A stretch of 64,000 nucleotides of DNA from Oscillospiraceae bacterium (GTDB lineage: Bacteria; Bacillota; Clostridia; Oscillospirales; Ruminococcaceae), in NCBI GenBank assembly GCA_902798695.1, contig CADBXK010000001.1, positions 760,865 through 824,864 of the forward strand, given 5' to 3'. The position numbers and the translations under genes were made by a program. Of the stretch, positions 8,728 through 19,827 are shown in pieces (position 1 is the first letter of the stretch; the number at the start of each line of letters is the position of its first letter). The notes under the pieces were generated by a model. It was not told where the DNA came from. It did not search any database and saw only the letters and a program-made list of their open reading frames with translations.

Positions 8728-9495
8728 ATGGAAAATAAGATATTAATTTGCAAAAATTGCATTGAAGAATGTCATGATCTTATGAATCAATTAGAAAATA
8801 ACAGCTTCAATGTCCTCGTAGCCCCCAGAGACGGTAACGCAATAATAAGCTATATTAAAGAACAAAATCCAACAATAGTAGTGTGTGAAGCCTTTATGCC
8901 AAATAATGACGCTATAAACATTATGCAACAATTTAAAAATGTAAAAAACAAACCTAAATTTATTATTATTTCATCTTCAAACAACACATTTTTAGAACGA
9001 GAAGTCATGAAAAATGGAGCTAGTTATTTTGTTTTAAAACCTTTTTCTACATCATCTTTAATTAGTATAATAAAAACAGTAACCAACACAGTATCATATA
9101 AAAAACCACCTATTAAAATGCAAACTTCTCTTGAAGAACAAGTTACTAAAATGATTCACCAAATTGGTGTTCCGGCCCACATAAAAGGTTATCATTACTT
9201 AAGAAAGGGCATTATTTTTTGTGTAGAAGACAACGATATGATAAATTCCGTAACAAAAACTCTATATCCATCAATAGCAAAATCTTTTCATACCACTCCA
9301 TCTAGAGTTGAACGTGCAATCCGCCACGCAATTGAAGTAGCTTGGGATAGGGGAGACGTGGACGTTTTAAATTCTTACTTTGGATATACTATTCACAATG
9401 GAAGAGGAAAACCAACCAATTCCGAATTTATGGCTATGTTATCTGATAAAATAAAACTACAACTCCATTCAGACAAAATAGAAGTAGCAGTTTAA
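8728..9495 (+). CDS. spo0A: Spo0A homologue with degenerate receiver domain
   Basis: Master regulator of sporulation entry, 255 residues. The C-terminal DNA-binding domain (about 130-255) is strongly conserved: IGVPAHIKGYHYLR, TTPSRVERAIRHAIEVAW, FGYTIHNGRGKPTNSEF. The N-terminal CheY-like domain (1-120) is not: the acidic pair near residues 9-11 reads KNC, and the phosphoacceptor aspartate (D56 in Bacillus) is Glu54 in VVCEAFMP. The lysine of VLKPF is kept. Phosphorelay input therefore seems impossible; glutamate might mimic phosphorylation. Two Spo0A boxes lie upstream and a clear terminator follows. Confidence 0.93.
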   Translation: MENKILICKNCIEECHDLMNQLENNSFNVLVAPRDGNAIISYIKEQNPTIVVCEAFMPNNDAINIMQQFKNVKNKPKFIIISSSNNTFLEREVMKNGASYFVLKPFSTSSLISIIKTVTNTVSYKKPPIKMQTSLEEQVTKMIHQIGVPAHIKGYHYLRKGIIFCVEDNDMINSVTKTLYPSIAKSFHTTPSRVERAIRHAIEVAWDRGDVDVLNSYFGYTIHNGRGKPTNSEFMAMLSDKIKLQLHSDKIEVAV

Positions 9496-9519
9496 TTAAA
9501 AACTTTATATGCTAAAAAA

Positions 9520-9567
9520 CCTCTAAAAGTTTCTAAACCAGATTAGAATATTTAGAGGAATTTTTTT
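9520..9567 (+). terminator. spo0A rho-independent terminator
   Basis: CCTCTAAA at 9520-9527 pairs perfectly with TTTAGAGG at 9551-9558, and seven T residues follow at 9561-9567. Confidence 0.8.
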
Positions 9568-9596
9568 GCCTCAAAAAATATTTGGTGAAAATTGAC

Positions 9597-9638
9597 GTAA
9601 GTTTTCAACAAATTGTTAAATATATGTTGAAAACTTAC
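9597..9638. repeat. inverted repeat of the TGTTGAAAA box, copy A
   Basis: Perfect 14-base inverted arms, GTAAGTTTTCAACA at 9597-9610 and TGTTGAAAACTTAC at 9625-9638, flank a 14-base spacer. The arms contain two head-to-head copies of the 9-mer that is repeated in the origin. A 34-base core with the same arms, the same spacer length and nearly the same spacer recurs at 30286-30319. It lies between the convergent ends of spo0A and the enolase-like gene. Confidence 0.7.
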
Positions 9639-9653
9639 AATTGAATATGTTTT

Positions 9654-10886
9654 TTAATAATATTTCCAATATGAAATTGGGTGTAATCTTTTATCAAAAA
9701 AGTGTTCTTGCTCTAAAAACCGTTTACACTTACAAAATTCATTTGTTTTACTAGGCATTCCTATTTTCACTTGCTTTATTCCCAATCCAAAAACAATATC
9801 TGCAATTAAACTATTTTCTTTCTTTATACTCCTATCAGACATTATTACAGTATATCCAGCCTGCCTAGCAAATTCAACCAAATTCATAAATTCAGAAAGG
9901 GTTCTTATATCTGTTGAATTTATAACAACCGCATTCGCAATATTTCTATAAATTGCTTTTTGAAGTTTGCTCAAAGAAGCTGCAAAAATACTATTTCCAG
10001 CTATTTGAACATCCGATACTTGAGCTGTTAACTCCATATATCCGTCAAAATCTTCACCACCTAATGGATCTTCCAGCGAAATAATTGGATATTTTTGACA
10101 TAAATCAAAAATGTATTCTCCAACTTGTTCTGAGGTTAAGATTTCATTTTTTTTAGGCAGTCTATACATATTATGTTCAATTTCCCACTCTGCCGCAGCA
10201 ACATTTAAACCAATAAAAAAGTGTTCTCCCGCAATATATCCGCATTCATCAATAGCATCGCATATTAATTCTAACGCCTGTTCATCTCCATTTAAATTTG
10301 AAATATATCCATTTTGAATACTTGTAGATATCCCTCGCTGCTCCAATATTTCTCCCAATTTATTAAAAACTTCCAGTGAGCTATCTAATGAATCTCCAAA
10401 AGTTAAAAATCCTACAGGCACTAACATAAATTCTTTTATATTTAGTTTGTTATTAACATCAACTCCACCTCTCAAAACGGTTGATAGAGGTATTGGAGTT
10501 GTTTTTATATTCGCTCCACCTATATATCTATAAAATGGCAATTGGCAATAACTAGAAGCAGCCTTTGCCAGCGCTATTGAAACTCCAGCAATAGCATCGT
10601 TTCCTAAAACTGACTTACCATATTTTTCATTAACGTTTAATATAGTTTTATCCAATCCTTGCTGATCTCTAACATCTTTTCCTTTCAATGATTCAAATAA
10701 GATTTGATTTATACCATCCATATCTTTTAAAAGATCTTCTTTTTTAACAGCACTATCCGCACCTAATGTGAACGGAGCAGACATCACTCCGCTATGTCCA
10801 CTTTCCAATTCAACTGAAATTTCAAGCGTTGGATTTCCTCTAAGATCTAATTTCTGTTTAGCACTTATATTTTTTATTGCAGACAT
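9654..10886 (-). CDS. enolase-family protein lacking catalytic residues
   Basis: A 410-residue protein homologous to enolase over its full length (LDLRGNPTLEISVEL, GNDAIAGVSIALAKAA, NIKEFMLVPVG, YPIISLEDPL, FARQAGYTVIMSDRS). Compared with Escherichia coli enolase, the DEGG block with the catalytic glutamate is missing (QNGY), the general-base lysine is Asn323, two magnesium aspartates are Asn228 and Asn298, the His of GGEHADNN and the His of SHRS are both aspartate, and the SGAST loop is altered. Glu272, Arg352, Ser353 and Lys374 remain. Dehydration of 2-phosphoglycerate is very unlikely; a structural or regulatory role is inferred. GAGGGG precedes ATG 10886. Confidence 0.9.
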   Translation of the reverse strand: MSAIKNISAKQKLDLRGNPTLEISVELESGHSGVMSAPFTLGADSAVKKEDLLKDMDGINQILFESLKGKDVRDQQGLDKTILNVNEKYGKSVLGNDAIAGVSIALAKAASSYCQLPFYRYIGGANIKTTPIPLSTVLRGGVDVNNKLNIKEFMLVPVGFLTFGDSLDSSLEVFNKLGEILEQRGISTSIQNGYISNLNGDEQALELICDAIDECGYIAGEHFFIGLNVAAAEWEIEHNMYRLPKKNEILTSEQVGEYIFDLCQKYPIISLEDPLGGEDFDGYMELTAQVSDVQIAGNSIFAASLSKLQKAIYRNIANAVVINSTDIRTLSEFMNLVEFARQAGYTVIMSDRSIKKENSLIADIVFGLGIKQVKIGMPSKTNEFCKCKRFLEQEHFFDKRLHPISYWKYY

Positions 10887-11141
10887 TAGCCAAAAGCCCC
10901 TCTTTCAATTTTTTAAACATTAAATAAGTTTGTTACTATTTTTTATAAATATCTGTATATCAAATCACTGTTAGGTCAATAATAATCTTAAATTATAATA
11001 GAAAGGATTTTTGACCTACAACTATACAATATTTAAAATTTTAATTTATAAAACACATACACAATATGTAATATTTTATCAATCAATTTAATAATATTCA
11101 AAAAATTTTTCTGATATGGGTCATTATTGGTACAAAACATT

Positions 11142-11969
11142 ATGAAAATACTAATTTTAACACTTTTAATGTCCATCTTTTTTAATTTAACAGGATGCTC
11201 CGTGCAAGAATCAGCTCCTACAGAAGCAGTCAAAAGCAATCAGCCAAAAACCAGTTCAAACATATCACTAGACTCCAGGTGTAATGGGTGGGGAATGGGA
11301 AAACAATTAAATGAAAAAAATTGTCCTATATCGTGTGTTGATTTTCAAGCAAAATATGGAAAATTTGGCGCATATTTCTTCAACCCTCCTAAAGAAGTAT
11401 CTGAACGCAAAACAATAATGCTAACCTTCGACAATGGGTATGAAAACGGATATACTGAAAAAATTTTAGATGTTTTAAATCAAAAACAAGTTCGAGCAAT
11501 ATTTTTCTTAACAGGAGATTACGCCAAGAAAAATCAACCAATCATCGAAAGAATGATTAGAGAAAACCATATCCTAGGAAATCACTCACAAAATCATCCT
11601 TCTATGCCAGGAATTACTATCGATAAAATGAGATCTGAAATTCAAACTCTTCACGAAAATATTGGCGAAAATTTTGGTGTTGAAATGAACATGTTCCGTC
11701 CACCAAAAGGAGAGTTTTCTGAACAAAGTTTAGCAATAACCAACGAAATGGGATATAAATCTATATTTTGGAGTTTCGCTTATGCAGATTGGGATCCTAA
11801 AAAACAGCCAAACGAAAAAGAAGCTCTAGACTCTCTCAAAAGTCATCTACATGACGGAGCAATATATTTACTACACACTGTCTCAGAAACAAACGCAAAC
11901 ATTTTATCAGACTTTATTGACTACGTAAAATCTCAAGAATATGAATTCATAGTAGAAACTCAACAATAA
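11142..11969 (+). CDS. pdaA: spore-cortex polysaccharide deacetylase, PdaA type
   Basis: Predicted lipoprotein deacetylase of 275 residues. PdaA removes acetyl from muramic acid in making the muramic delta-lactam of spore cortex. A lipobox LTGC ends a short N-terminal hydrophobic signal. The NodB-fold motifs are TFDNGYENGY (metal-binding Asp-Asn pair of the PdaA subfamily), NHSQNHPSMP (His-x3-His metal site), RPPKGEFSE and LLHTVS. I prefer ATG 11142 because it starts directly before the signal peptide; TTG 11127 is also open. With spo0A nearby it suggests a spore-forming ancestry. Confidence 0.9.
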   Translation: MKILILTLLMSIFFNLTGCSVQESAPTEAVKSNQPKTSSNISLDSRCNGWGMGKQLNEKNCPISCVDFQAKYGKFGAYFFNPPKEVSERKTIMLTFDNGYENGYTEKILDVLNQKQVRAIFFLTGDYAKKNQPIIERMIRENHILGNHSQNHPSMPGITIDKMRSEIQTLHENIGENFGVEMNMFRPPKGEFSEQSLAITNEMGYKSIFWSFAYADWDPKKQPNEKEALDSLKSHLHDGAIYLLHTVSETNANILSDFIDYVKSQEYEFIVETQQ

Positions 11970-12046
11970 TAAAAGCGACCAAGTCTCTGACACATTAAAA
12001 ATATCAATAACTTTAGCCGCTCACAACAAAACAAATTATATTAAAT

Positions 12047-14557
12047 TTATTCTTTTTCTTCCTCTTCTGTTATTTCAGCCTCATCTGGTTTTTCTACCTC
12101 AGATATTTCTTCGCTAGAATCATGTTCCGCCCTAGCCATAGTAACAACTTGGTCATTGTCTTTGAGCTTCATAACACGAACTCCGCTTCCATATCTAGAC
12201 ATTTTAGAAACGTCGCTAACTCTAATTCTTATTATAACCCCATAACTCGAAATCATAATTAAATCATCATCATCGTCAACAACTTTTATTCCAACAACAT
12301 GTCCTTTTTCTTCACTAACTTTGTAGTTTAATACGCCATATCCTCCTCGATTTTGGAGCCTATAGTCATCTACACTTGTTCGTCTTCCTCTACCTTTAGA
12401 AGAAATTGTTAAAACACTAGCTCCTTCTCTTAGTCTAGCCATGCTAACAACTTCATCATCATCCTTAAGTTTTATTGCTCTAACACCCTTTGCCAAACGT
12501 GACAATGGACGAATTAGCTCCTCACTAAACTTAATTGCCATTCCATTTTTAGTTGCAACAATTAACTGATGGTGTCCTTTGGTTAGTCTTGTCCAAACCA
12601 AACTATCATCATCATTTAAAGACAACGCTATCAATCCATTTTTTCTCACATTTTTATATGCGTCCAATCTCGTGCGCTTAACTAAACCTTGCTTTGTTAT
12701 AAATACTAAATATTTATTTTCACTAAAATCAGATGTGCGCATCATGTTCGTAATCTTTTCATCTGGATCTAAAGCAAGCAAATTAACAATATTCGTACCC
12801 TTAGAATTTTTGCCGCCTTCTGGAATTTCATAACATTTTAGACGATACATCTTTCCTTTATTCGTTATAAACAAAACATGATCGTGAGAGGAACCAATAA
12901 ACAACTCTTCAACAAAGTCTTCCTCTCTCTGCTTCATTCCGCTTACGCCTCGTCCGCCTCTCTTTTGAATTTTATATGTATCGGCAGGTTGTCTTTTTAT
13001 ATATCCATAGTGCGTCAAAGTAACAACACAGTCTTCAACGGGTATTAAATCTTCTATGTCAACTTCTCCGCTAACAGGAACAATATCTGTTCTACGATCG
13101 TCTCCAAATTTATCTTTTATTACTTGAAGTTCTTCAACGATAATCTCTTTAATTCTAACTTCATGAGCTAATATATCTTCAAAATCTTTAATCTTTTCAA
13201 TTATCTCTTTCAATTCTTCTTCTATCTTAGCTCTCTCAAGGCCAGAAAGCTGCCCTAATCTCATCTTAACAATAGCCTCGGCCTGAACCTCATCTAAATT
13301 AAAACGCTCAATTAGCCCCTCTTTTGCATCCTGCACATTCTTGCTATTTCTAATTAATGTAATTACTTCATCTATAAAATCTATAGCAATTTTCAAGCCT
13401 TCTAAAATATGTTCACGCTCTTTGGCTCTTCTTAAATCAAACTCAGTTCGCCTGCGAATAATTTCTTTTTGGTGATTAATATAACAAGTAAGCATTTCCT
13501 TTAGGTTCATAACCTTTGGCACACCATTAACAAGCGCCAAGTTTATTACTCCAAAAGTATCTTGCATTTGAGTATATCTATACAATTGATTTAAAACTAT
13601 CTGAGGATTAGCATCTCGTTTTAAATCAATAACAATTCTCATTCCGTCTCTACCAGACTCATCTCTTGGCGCAACAATACCTTCAATTTTCTTGTTTTTA
13701 ACGTGGTGTGCTATTGTCTCAACCAACTTAGCCTTATTAACTTGATAGGGGAGTTCTGTTACAATTATTCGGTTTCTTCCGTTGCTTTTTTCTTCAATTT
13801 CCGCACGACATCTAACAGTAATTTTTCCTCTTCCCGTTGCATATGCTGCTCTTATTCCAGCTGTTCCCATAATTATTCCGCCAGTAGGAAAATCTGGCCC
13901 CTTAATTTTTTCCATGATTTCACTTATCTCTACGTCTTCATTCTCCAAAATCATGAAAACACCATCTATAATTTCTCTAAGGTTATGCGGTGGAATATTT
14001 GTTGCCATACCTACAGCTATACCAGAAGAACCATTAACTAAAAGGTTTGGAAAACGTGATGGCAAAACAGTTGGCTCTTTAAGTCTATCATCATAGTTCA
14101 TTCCAAAATCTACTGTATCTTTATTAATATTGGTAAGCATTTCCATGGAAATTTTACTCATTCGAGCTTCAGTATATCTGTAAGCAGCAGCTGGGTCTCC
14201 ATCAATTGATCCGAAGTTTCCATGACCATCTACCATAGGATATCTCAGTGAAAAATCTTGAGCCATTCTAACTAATGCATCGTAAACCGAACTATCTCCA
14301 TGAGGATGATAGCTTCCCAAAACATTACCAACCGTGTCTGCACACTTATGATATGGTCTGTCCGGAAACAGGTTATGTTCCCACATTGTGTATAATATTC
14401 TTCTGTGAACAGGCTTCAATCCGTCTCTAACATCCGGCAAAGCCCTACTGACAATAACTGACATAGAATAGTCTAAAAAAGATTTCTTCATCTCTTTTTC
14501 GATATCTATCGGTATTACCTTTCCTATGCTAGGATCAAAATCTATTTCTTTTTCCAT
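12047..14557 (-). CDS. gyrA: DNA gyrase subunit A
   Basis: Breakage-reunion subunit of gyrase (A2B2), introducing negative supercoils; 836 residues. It shows [18 protein letters not shown], the quinolone-region sequence [17 protein letters not shown] with the usual serine and aspartate, the catalytic tyrosine in [11 protein letters not shown], and in the C-terminal wrapping domain the GyrA-box-like block [10 protein letters not shown]. The tail is acidic (repeated glutamates). GGAGACGG precedes the ATG. It is the last gene of the minus-strand origin cluster and converges with pdaA. Confidence 0.97.
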   Translation of the reverse strand: MEKEIDFDPSIGKVIPIDIEKEMKKSFLDYSMSVIVSRALPDVRDGLKPVHRRILYTMWEHNLFPDRPYHKCADTVGNVLGSYHPHGDSSVYDALVRMAQDFSLRYPMVDGHGNFGSIDGDPAAAYRYTEARMSKISMEMLTNINKDTVDFGMNYDDRLKEPTVLPSRFPNLLVNGSSGIAVGMATNIPPHNLREIIDGVFMILENEDVEISEIMEKIKGPDFPTGGIIMGTAGIRAAYATGRGKITVRCRAEIEEKSNGRNRIIVTELPYQVNKAKLVETIAHHVKNKKIEGIVAPRDESGRDGMRIVIDLKRDANPQIVLNQLYRYTQMQDTFGVINLALVNGVPKVMNLKEMLTCYINHQKEIIRRRTEFDLRRAKEREHILEGLKIAIDFIDEVITLIRNSKNVQDAKEGLIERFNLDEVQAEAIVKMRLGQLSGLERAKIEEELKEIIEKIKDFEDILAHEVRIKEIIVEELQVIKDKFGDDRRTDIVPVSGEVDIEDLIPVEDCVVTLTHYGYIKRQPADTYKIQKRGGRGVSGMKQREEDFVEELFIGSSHDHVLFITNKGKMYRLKCYEIPEGGKNSKGTNIVNLLALDPDEKITNMMRTSDFSENKYLVFITKQGLVKRTRLDAYKNVRKNGLIALSLNDDDSLVWTRLTKGHHQLIVATKNGMAIKFSEELIRPLSRLAKGVRAIKLKDDDEVVSMARLREGASVLTISSKGRGRRTSVDDYRLQNRGGYGVLNYKVSEEKGHVVGIKVVDDDDDLIMISSYGVIIRIRVSDVSKMSRYGSGVRVMKLKDNDQVVTMARAEHDSSEEISEVEKPDEAEITEEEEKE

Positions 14558-14614
14558 AACCGTCTCCTTGATTTCTCAAAAATATATTACATTTTATGTT
14601 AAATATAATTAATA

Positions 14615-15241
14615 TTACTTAGTCTTTTTTGTTTTAACAATATATCTCTCTTCAAACTTTTTGGCATATTCCCTAATTTTTACTATCTCTTCATTATCTA
14701 AAAATTTCTTAGGAAATGTATATTGGATACCTTCTGTTCCAGGATATTTCATATAAGAAATAATAAAATCATAATCATTTTCAATAAATTCATTGTTCTT
14801 CGACGAATATTCTACTAAGCTCATAAAACTAGAAGTTCTCACCAACACACAATCTTCAAAAAAAGATAAATCAACATATATTTCAGATATATTAGACATC
14901 TTCTTTCTCATCTTTCTAAACAAAATCAATATAAACAAAACAGGTCCAATAAAAACGCCTGACAAAAGTCCACTAATCACAGCAGCAAAAAAATAAAAAT
15001 AATTGACTTGTTTATGACATTCAATAAATGCAAAAAACAGGACCAAAATTAAGAAAGTCAACATAACTACCAATTTCGAATAAATCGGACGCAACTTTCT
15101 TAATTGTCTTTTCGAAACAGCCTTTAAATCCGCTGATGTCAATTGATATGAGATTTTCAGGCATGGAACTTTGTTGATATATTCGTCAATTAAATTGCCT
15201 AATCTTTTTTCAAACCCACCAACATCTATAACTTCGCTCAT
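14615..15241 (-). CDS. YcxB-like membrane protein A
   Basis: A 208-residue membrane protein with two adjacent helices (about 73-113) and a C-terminal cytoplasmic half resembling YcxB-like proteins, with KEFVRxSSFMSLVEY-type strands and a final EIVKIREYAKKFEERYIV helix. The N-terminal half carries ISYQLTSADLKAVSKRQ. It is paralogous to the next gene, with which it shares the C-terminal block almost exactly. Function is not known. It lies between gyrA and gyrB on the same strand and is probably cotranscribed. Confidence 0.7.
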   Translation of the reverse strand: MSEVIDVGGFEKRLGNLIDEYINKVPCLKISYQLTSADLKAVSKRQLRKLRPIYSKLVVMLTFLILVLFFAFIECHKQVNYFYFFAAVISGLLSGVFIGPVLFILILFRKMRKKMSNISEIYVDLSFFEDCVLVRTSSFMSLVEYSSKNNEFIENDYDFIISYMKYPGTEGIQYTFPKKFLDNEEIVKIREYAKKFEERYIVKTKKTK

Positions 15242-15307
15242 AAAAATTTCTCACCTATTTCTTGTTAAGTAATAAAGAGACCCCAGAACACTATTAATAT
15301 GTTTTAA

Positions 15308-15925
15308 TTAACTTTTTTTCATTTCAACAATATATCTCTCTTCAAATTTTTTAGCGTATTCTCTAATTTTCGCTATTTTGTCATCATTTAAGCATCTTTT
15401 GGGAACTATATACATACTCTGATCTGAGCAAATAACCATAAACTTTTCATCATCTTCAATAAACTTATTATCTAAACTCGTATATGGTATCCTATTAGAT
15501 CCTTCACTCTGCTTTATATATATTAAATCATCATAAAATCGCATGCTAAATTTAAGTTTTTCATTCGCAACAGCTTTAGCAATATTGTTTCTGTGCAAAA
15601 TAGGGGTATATATTATTATATATATTACCGCAAAAGACGCACCTATAAAGAAATAATTATATGGACTAATATTATGTCTAAAAACCATATCATAAAAATT
15701 TATCAAAACAATAACTAAACAAAGAGCAATATATAAATATCGCCTTTTTTTTCGGGTCTCTTTTTGAAACCGTTTAAGCCCCAATTTTATTTCATCTGGC
15801 CTTAAGTCATAAGAAATCTTAAAATGCTTCTTCTTGTCATATTCATCATAATAGCCATCAGATTCCTGCTCAAAACTAGCAATTAGCTCACTAGGTTTAA
15901 CCGAATAACCATTTTCTATTTTCAT
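15308..15925 (-). CDS. YcxB-like membrane protein B
   Basis: A 205-residue paralogue of the neighbouring protein: ISYDLRPDEIKLGLKRFQKE, two central helices, then strands with IPYTSLDNKFIEDDEKF and the shared terminal helix KIREYAKKFEERYIVEMKK. The N-terminus is charged and has no signal peptide, so both termini are probably cytoplasmic. Function is unknown. The pair interrupts the otherwise standard gyrB-gyrA order. Confidence 0.7.
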   Translation of the reverse strand: MKIENGYSVKPSELIASFEQESDGYYDEYDKKKHFKISYDLRPDEIKLGLKRFQKETRKKRRYLYIALCLVIVLINFYDMVFRHNISPYNYFFIGASFAVIYIIIYTPILHRNNIAKAVANEKLKFSMRFYDDLIYIKQSEGSNRIPYTSLDNKFIEDDEKFMVICSDQSMYIVPKRCLNDDKIAKIREYAKKFEERYIVEMKKS

Positions 15926-16017
15926 AACAACCTCTTTTTCTAAAAAACAATTAATTCATCGAAAAAACAAAAATATAGGCAATCTAAACTGATAAACACT
16001 ACATTAACAAGCTTAAA

Positions 16018-17961
<1,944 letters not shown>

Positions 17962-18151
17962 TCAAAACAAACATTTAAATTAAAGTTTTTATTCAATTAA
18001 GCAAACACACTAAATAAAAATTTAATAACACACATTTAATATTCGTCATATGTATATTTTACCGTTTATTGAACAAAAATTCAAGTTCATTCAACATACA
18101 ATTAGAGTATTTGCCATATAGTATAGTTTACAATCAATATTTTTGTTGATT

Positions 18152-18160
18152 TTTTCAACA
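18152..18160 (-). promoter_or_regulatory. TGTTGAAAA-type box upstream of gyrB
   Basis: The plus strand reads TTTTCAACA, so TGTTGAAAA lies on the coding strand of gyrB, in the remB-gyrB gap. It is the same 9-mer repeated in the origin. A single 9-mer in AT-rich DNA could be chance. Confidence 0.35.
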
Positions 18161-18221
18161 CTTTATATATTAAAACTATTTACTAAATCCTCCCAGTCAA
18201 ATTCAATCTAATCCATATAAA

Positions 18222-18467
18222 TCAGTCATGTTTAAGTGTTCTCAAATATATTGTCTTGGCAGAAATCGGACTAAAATATGTTCGTTTTTTCGACACAACA
18301 AATGAGAGGGGAATATTATCATGTGATATATTTTCCAGTTTTCCTTGTTTTTCACACAAATTCAAATAATCCCTAGTTTTTTTAGAGACTGTTGTCGCGT
18401 CAATATCAAATACACCAATCAATTCCTTTGAATTCAAAGCTCGAAAATCTCCTATATCGTAATACAT
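18222..18467 (-). CDS. remB: RemB-type regulatory protein (DUF370)
   Basis: An 81-residue protein matching Bacillus RemB/YaaB in length, start (YYDIGDFRALNSKELIGVFDI) and C-terminal strands (YFSPISAKTIYLRTL). RemB has been linked to extracellular-matrix gene expression, and the gene conventionally sits between recF and gyrB, as here. It begins 11 bases after recF ends and is probably translated from the same transcript. Confidence 0.85.
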   Translation of the reverse strand: MYYDIGDFRALNSKELIGVFDIDATTVSKKTRDYLNLCEKQGKLENISHDNIPLSFVVSKKRTYFSPISAKTIYLRTLKHD

Positions 18468-18478
18468 TTTCCCTCCAT

Positions 18479-19582
18479 CTATTTTGTCATCAATTCTATT
18501 TCTCCGTTTTGCATATGGTATATTTTACCGTCTTTTAGACTAATAGTATTGGATATATCACAACAAGTAATAAACACCTGATTCCCTTTAACATGGTTTA
18601 AAATATACGACTGCCTATCAACATCCAATTCGCTCATAACATCGTCTAACAAAACAATTGGATTTGTTCCTTTAATTAACTTTAAAAGCTTTGCTTCAGC
18701 CAATTTTAACGCAATTATACAAGACCTTTGTTGTCCCTGAGATCCATATTCTCTAACATTAAGTCCATCAATTTTTAATATAAAGTCATCTCTATGAACA
18801 CCTATTTTGGTAAATCCCATCTCAAAGTCAGATTTTTCACTTTCTTCTAATTTTTTCATATATTCTTTTGCATCATCTTCGCTATAAATATTTTGCAATT
18901 TCCTATCAAAAACAGTTGACATATAGTATATTTTTAGCGATTCTTTACCCATTGAAATACCAGAATATATTTCTTCTAAAATCTGTGAAACCTTATCAAT
19001 ATAGTCTTGACGCATCATTGTTATTATGGTTCCAATTTTGGCCATCTGAACATTCCATATTTCAATAGTCGCACTGCTAACATAATTATTATTTTTCAAA
19101 AGAATATTCCTCTGACTTAATATTCGCTCATATTGTCTGCAATATTTAGCATATTCGGGCCTAATTTGCGTTATAGCATCATCAATAAATTTTCTTCTTG
19201 TTTTAGGATCGTTTTGGACTATAGAAATATGGGCAGGCGCAAAGGACACCGTATTAAAACAACCACAAAATTCAGATAATCTTTTCAAAGGAAATCGATT
19301 TAGAAAAAATTTGCTTTTTTTAGAAAGTGTTGCTTCGGCTATTTGATCTCGCTTCATATCATTAAATTTTATTTGTAATTTGCAAAACTCTCTATCAAAT
19401 GCAATATTATTTGCATCTTTTCCATGAAAACGTTCCCTGCCAGAAAACAAACCTATAGCTTCAATTAGATTAGTTTTTCCTTGAGCATTAGCTCCATATA
19501 CTACATTAATTCCATTACATGGATATATTTCTACATTTTTTAAATTTTTATATCCATCAATTAAGCACTCAATTAGTTTCAT
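18479..19582 (-). CDS. recF: DNA replication and repair protein RecF
   Basis: SMC-like ATPase of 367 residues that helps load RecA at gaps with RecO and RecR. Walker A is YGANAQGKTNLIEAIG, the signature region is YGSQGQQRSCIIALKLAEA, and Walker B is PIVLLDDVMSELD. The first bases overlap the end of yaaA, indicating translational coupling in the dnaN-yaaA-recF-remB-gyrB order typical of Firmicutes. Confidence 0.96.
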   Translation of the reverse strand: MKLIECLIDGYKNLKNVEIYPCNGINVVYGANAQGKTNLIEAIGLFSGRERFHGKDANNIAFDREFCKLQIKFNDMKRDQIAEATLSKKSKFFLNRFPLKRLSEFCGCFNTVSFAPAHISIVQNDPKTRRKFIDDAITQIRPEYAKYCRQYERILSQRNILLKNNNYVSSATIEIWNVQMAKIGTIITMMRQDYIDKVSQILEEIYSGISMGKESLKIYYMSTVFDRKLQNIYSEDDAKEYMKKLEESEKSDFEMGFTKIGVHRDDFILKIDGLNVREYGSQGQQRSCIIALKLAEAKLLKLIKGTNPIVLLDDVMSELDVDRQSYILNHVKGNQVFITCCDISNTISLKDGKIYHMQNGEIELMTK

Positions 19583-19787
19583 TTTTTACTATGTACTCCA
19601 TACCATCAACGGTAATTACATCTTTATCTATCAATTTTTTTCCTCTCATAGTACATATTTCGTTATTAACCAATACATTTCCATTAGCAATTTTTATTTT
19701 AGCTTCTCCTCCTGATGAGCAAATTGAAGCTAATTTTAAAAAATCACCCAATTTAATATACGGTGTATTTATATGTATATTTTTCAA
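19569..19787 (-). CDS. yaaA: S4-domain RNA-binding protein YaaA
   Basis: Small S4-fold protein (72 residues) found between dnaN and recF in most Firmicutes; it probably binds ribosomal RNA. Visible motifs are TPYIKLGDFLKLA, SGGEAK, VLVNNE and RGKKLIDKD. I chose TTG at 19787 because AAGGA lies ten bases before it and the product then has the usual family N-terminus; an in-frame ATG at 19799 overlaps that site. It overlaps recF by 14 bases. Confidence 0.88.
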   Translation of the reverse strand: MKNIHINTPYIKLGDFLKLASICSSGGEAKIKIANGNVLVNNEICTMRGKKLIDKDVITVDGMEYIVKNETN

Positions 19788-19827
19788 AATTTTACACATC
19801 CTTAAAAATAATAGCTATATTTATAGA

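Noticed and set aside
10111..10317. Plus-strand small ORF within the enolase-like gene
   Set aside because: Antisense shadow of conserved enolase-fold sequence.
13703..14096. Open frames on the plus strand within gyrA
   Set aside because: They are antisense to well-conserved gyrase sequence and show no independent motif or ribosome binding site.
14258..14320. Quinolone-resistance substitution in GyrA
   Set aside because: The serine and aspartate of [10 protein letters not shown] are the sensitive-type residues; nothing supports resistance.
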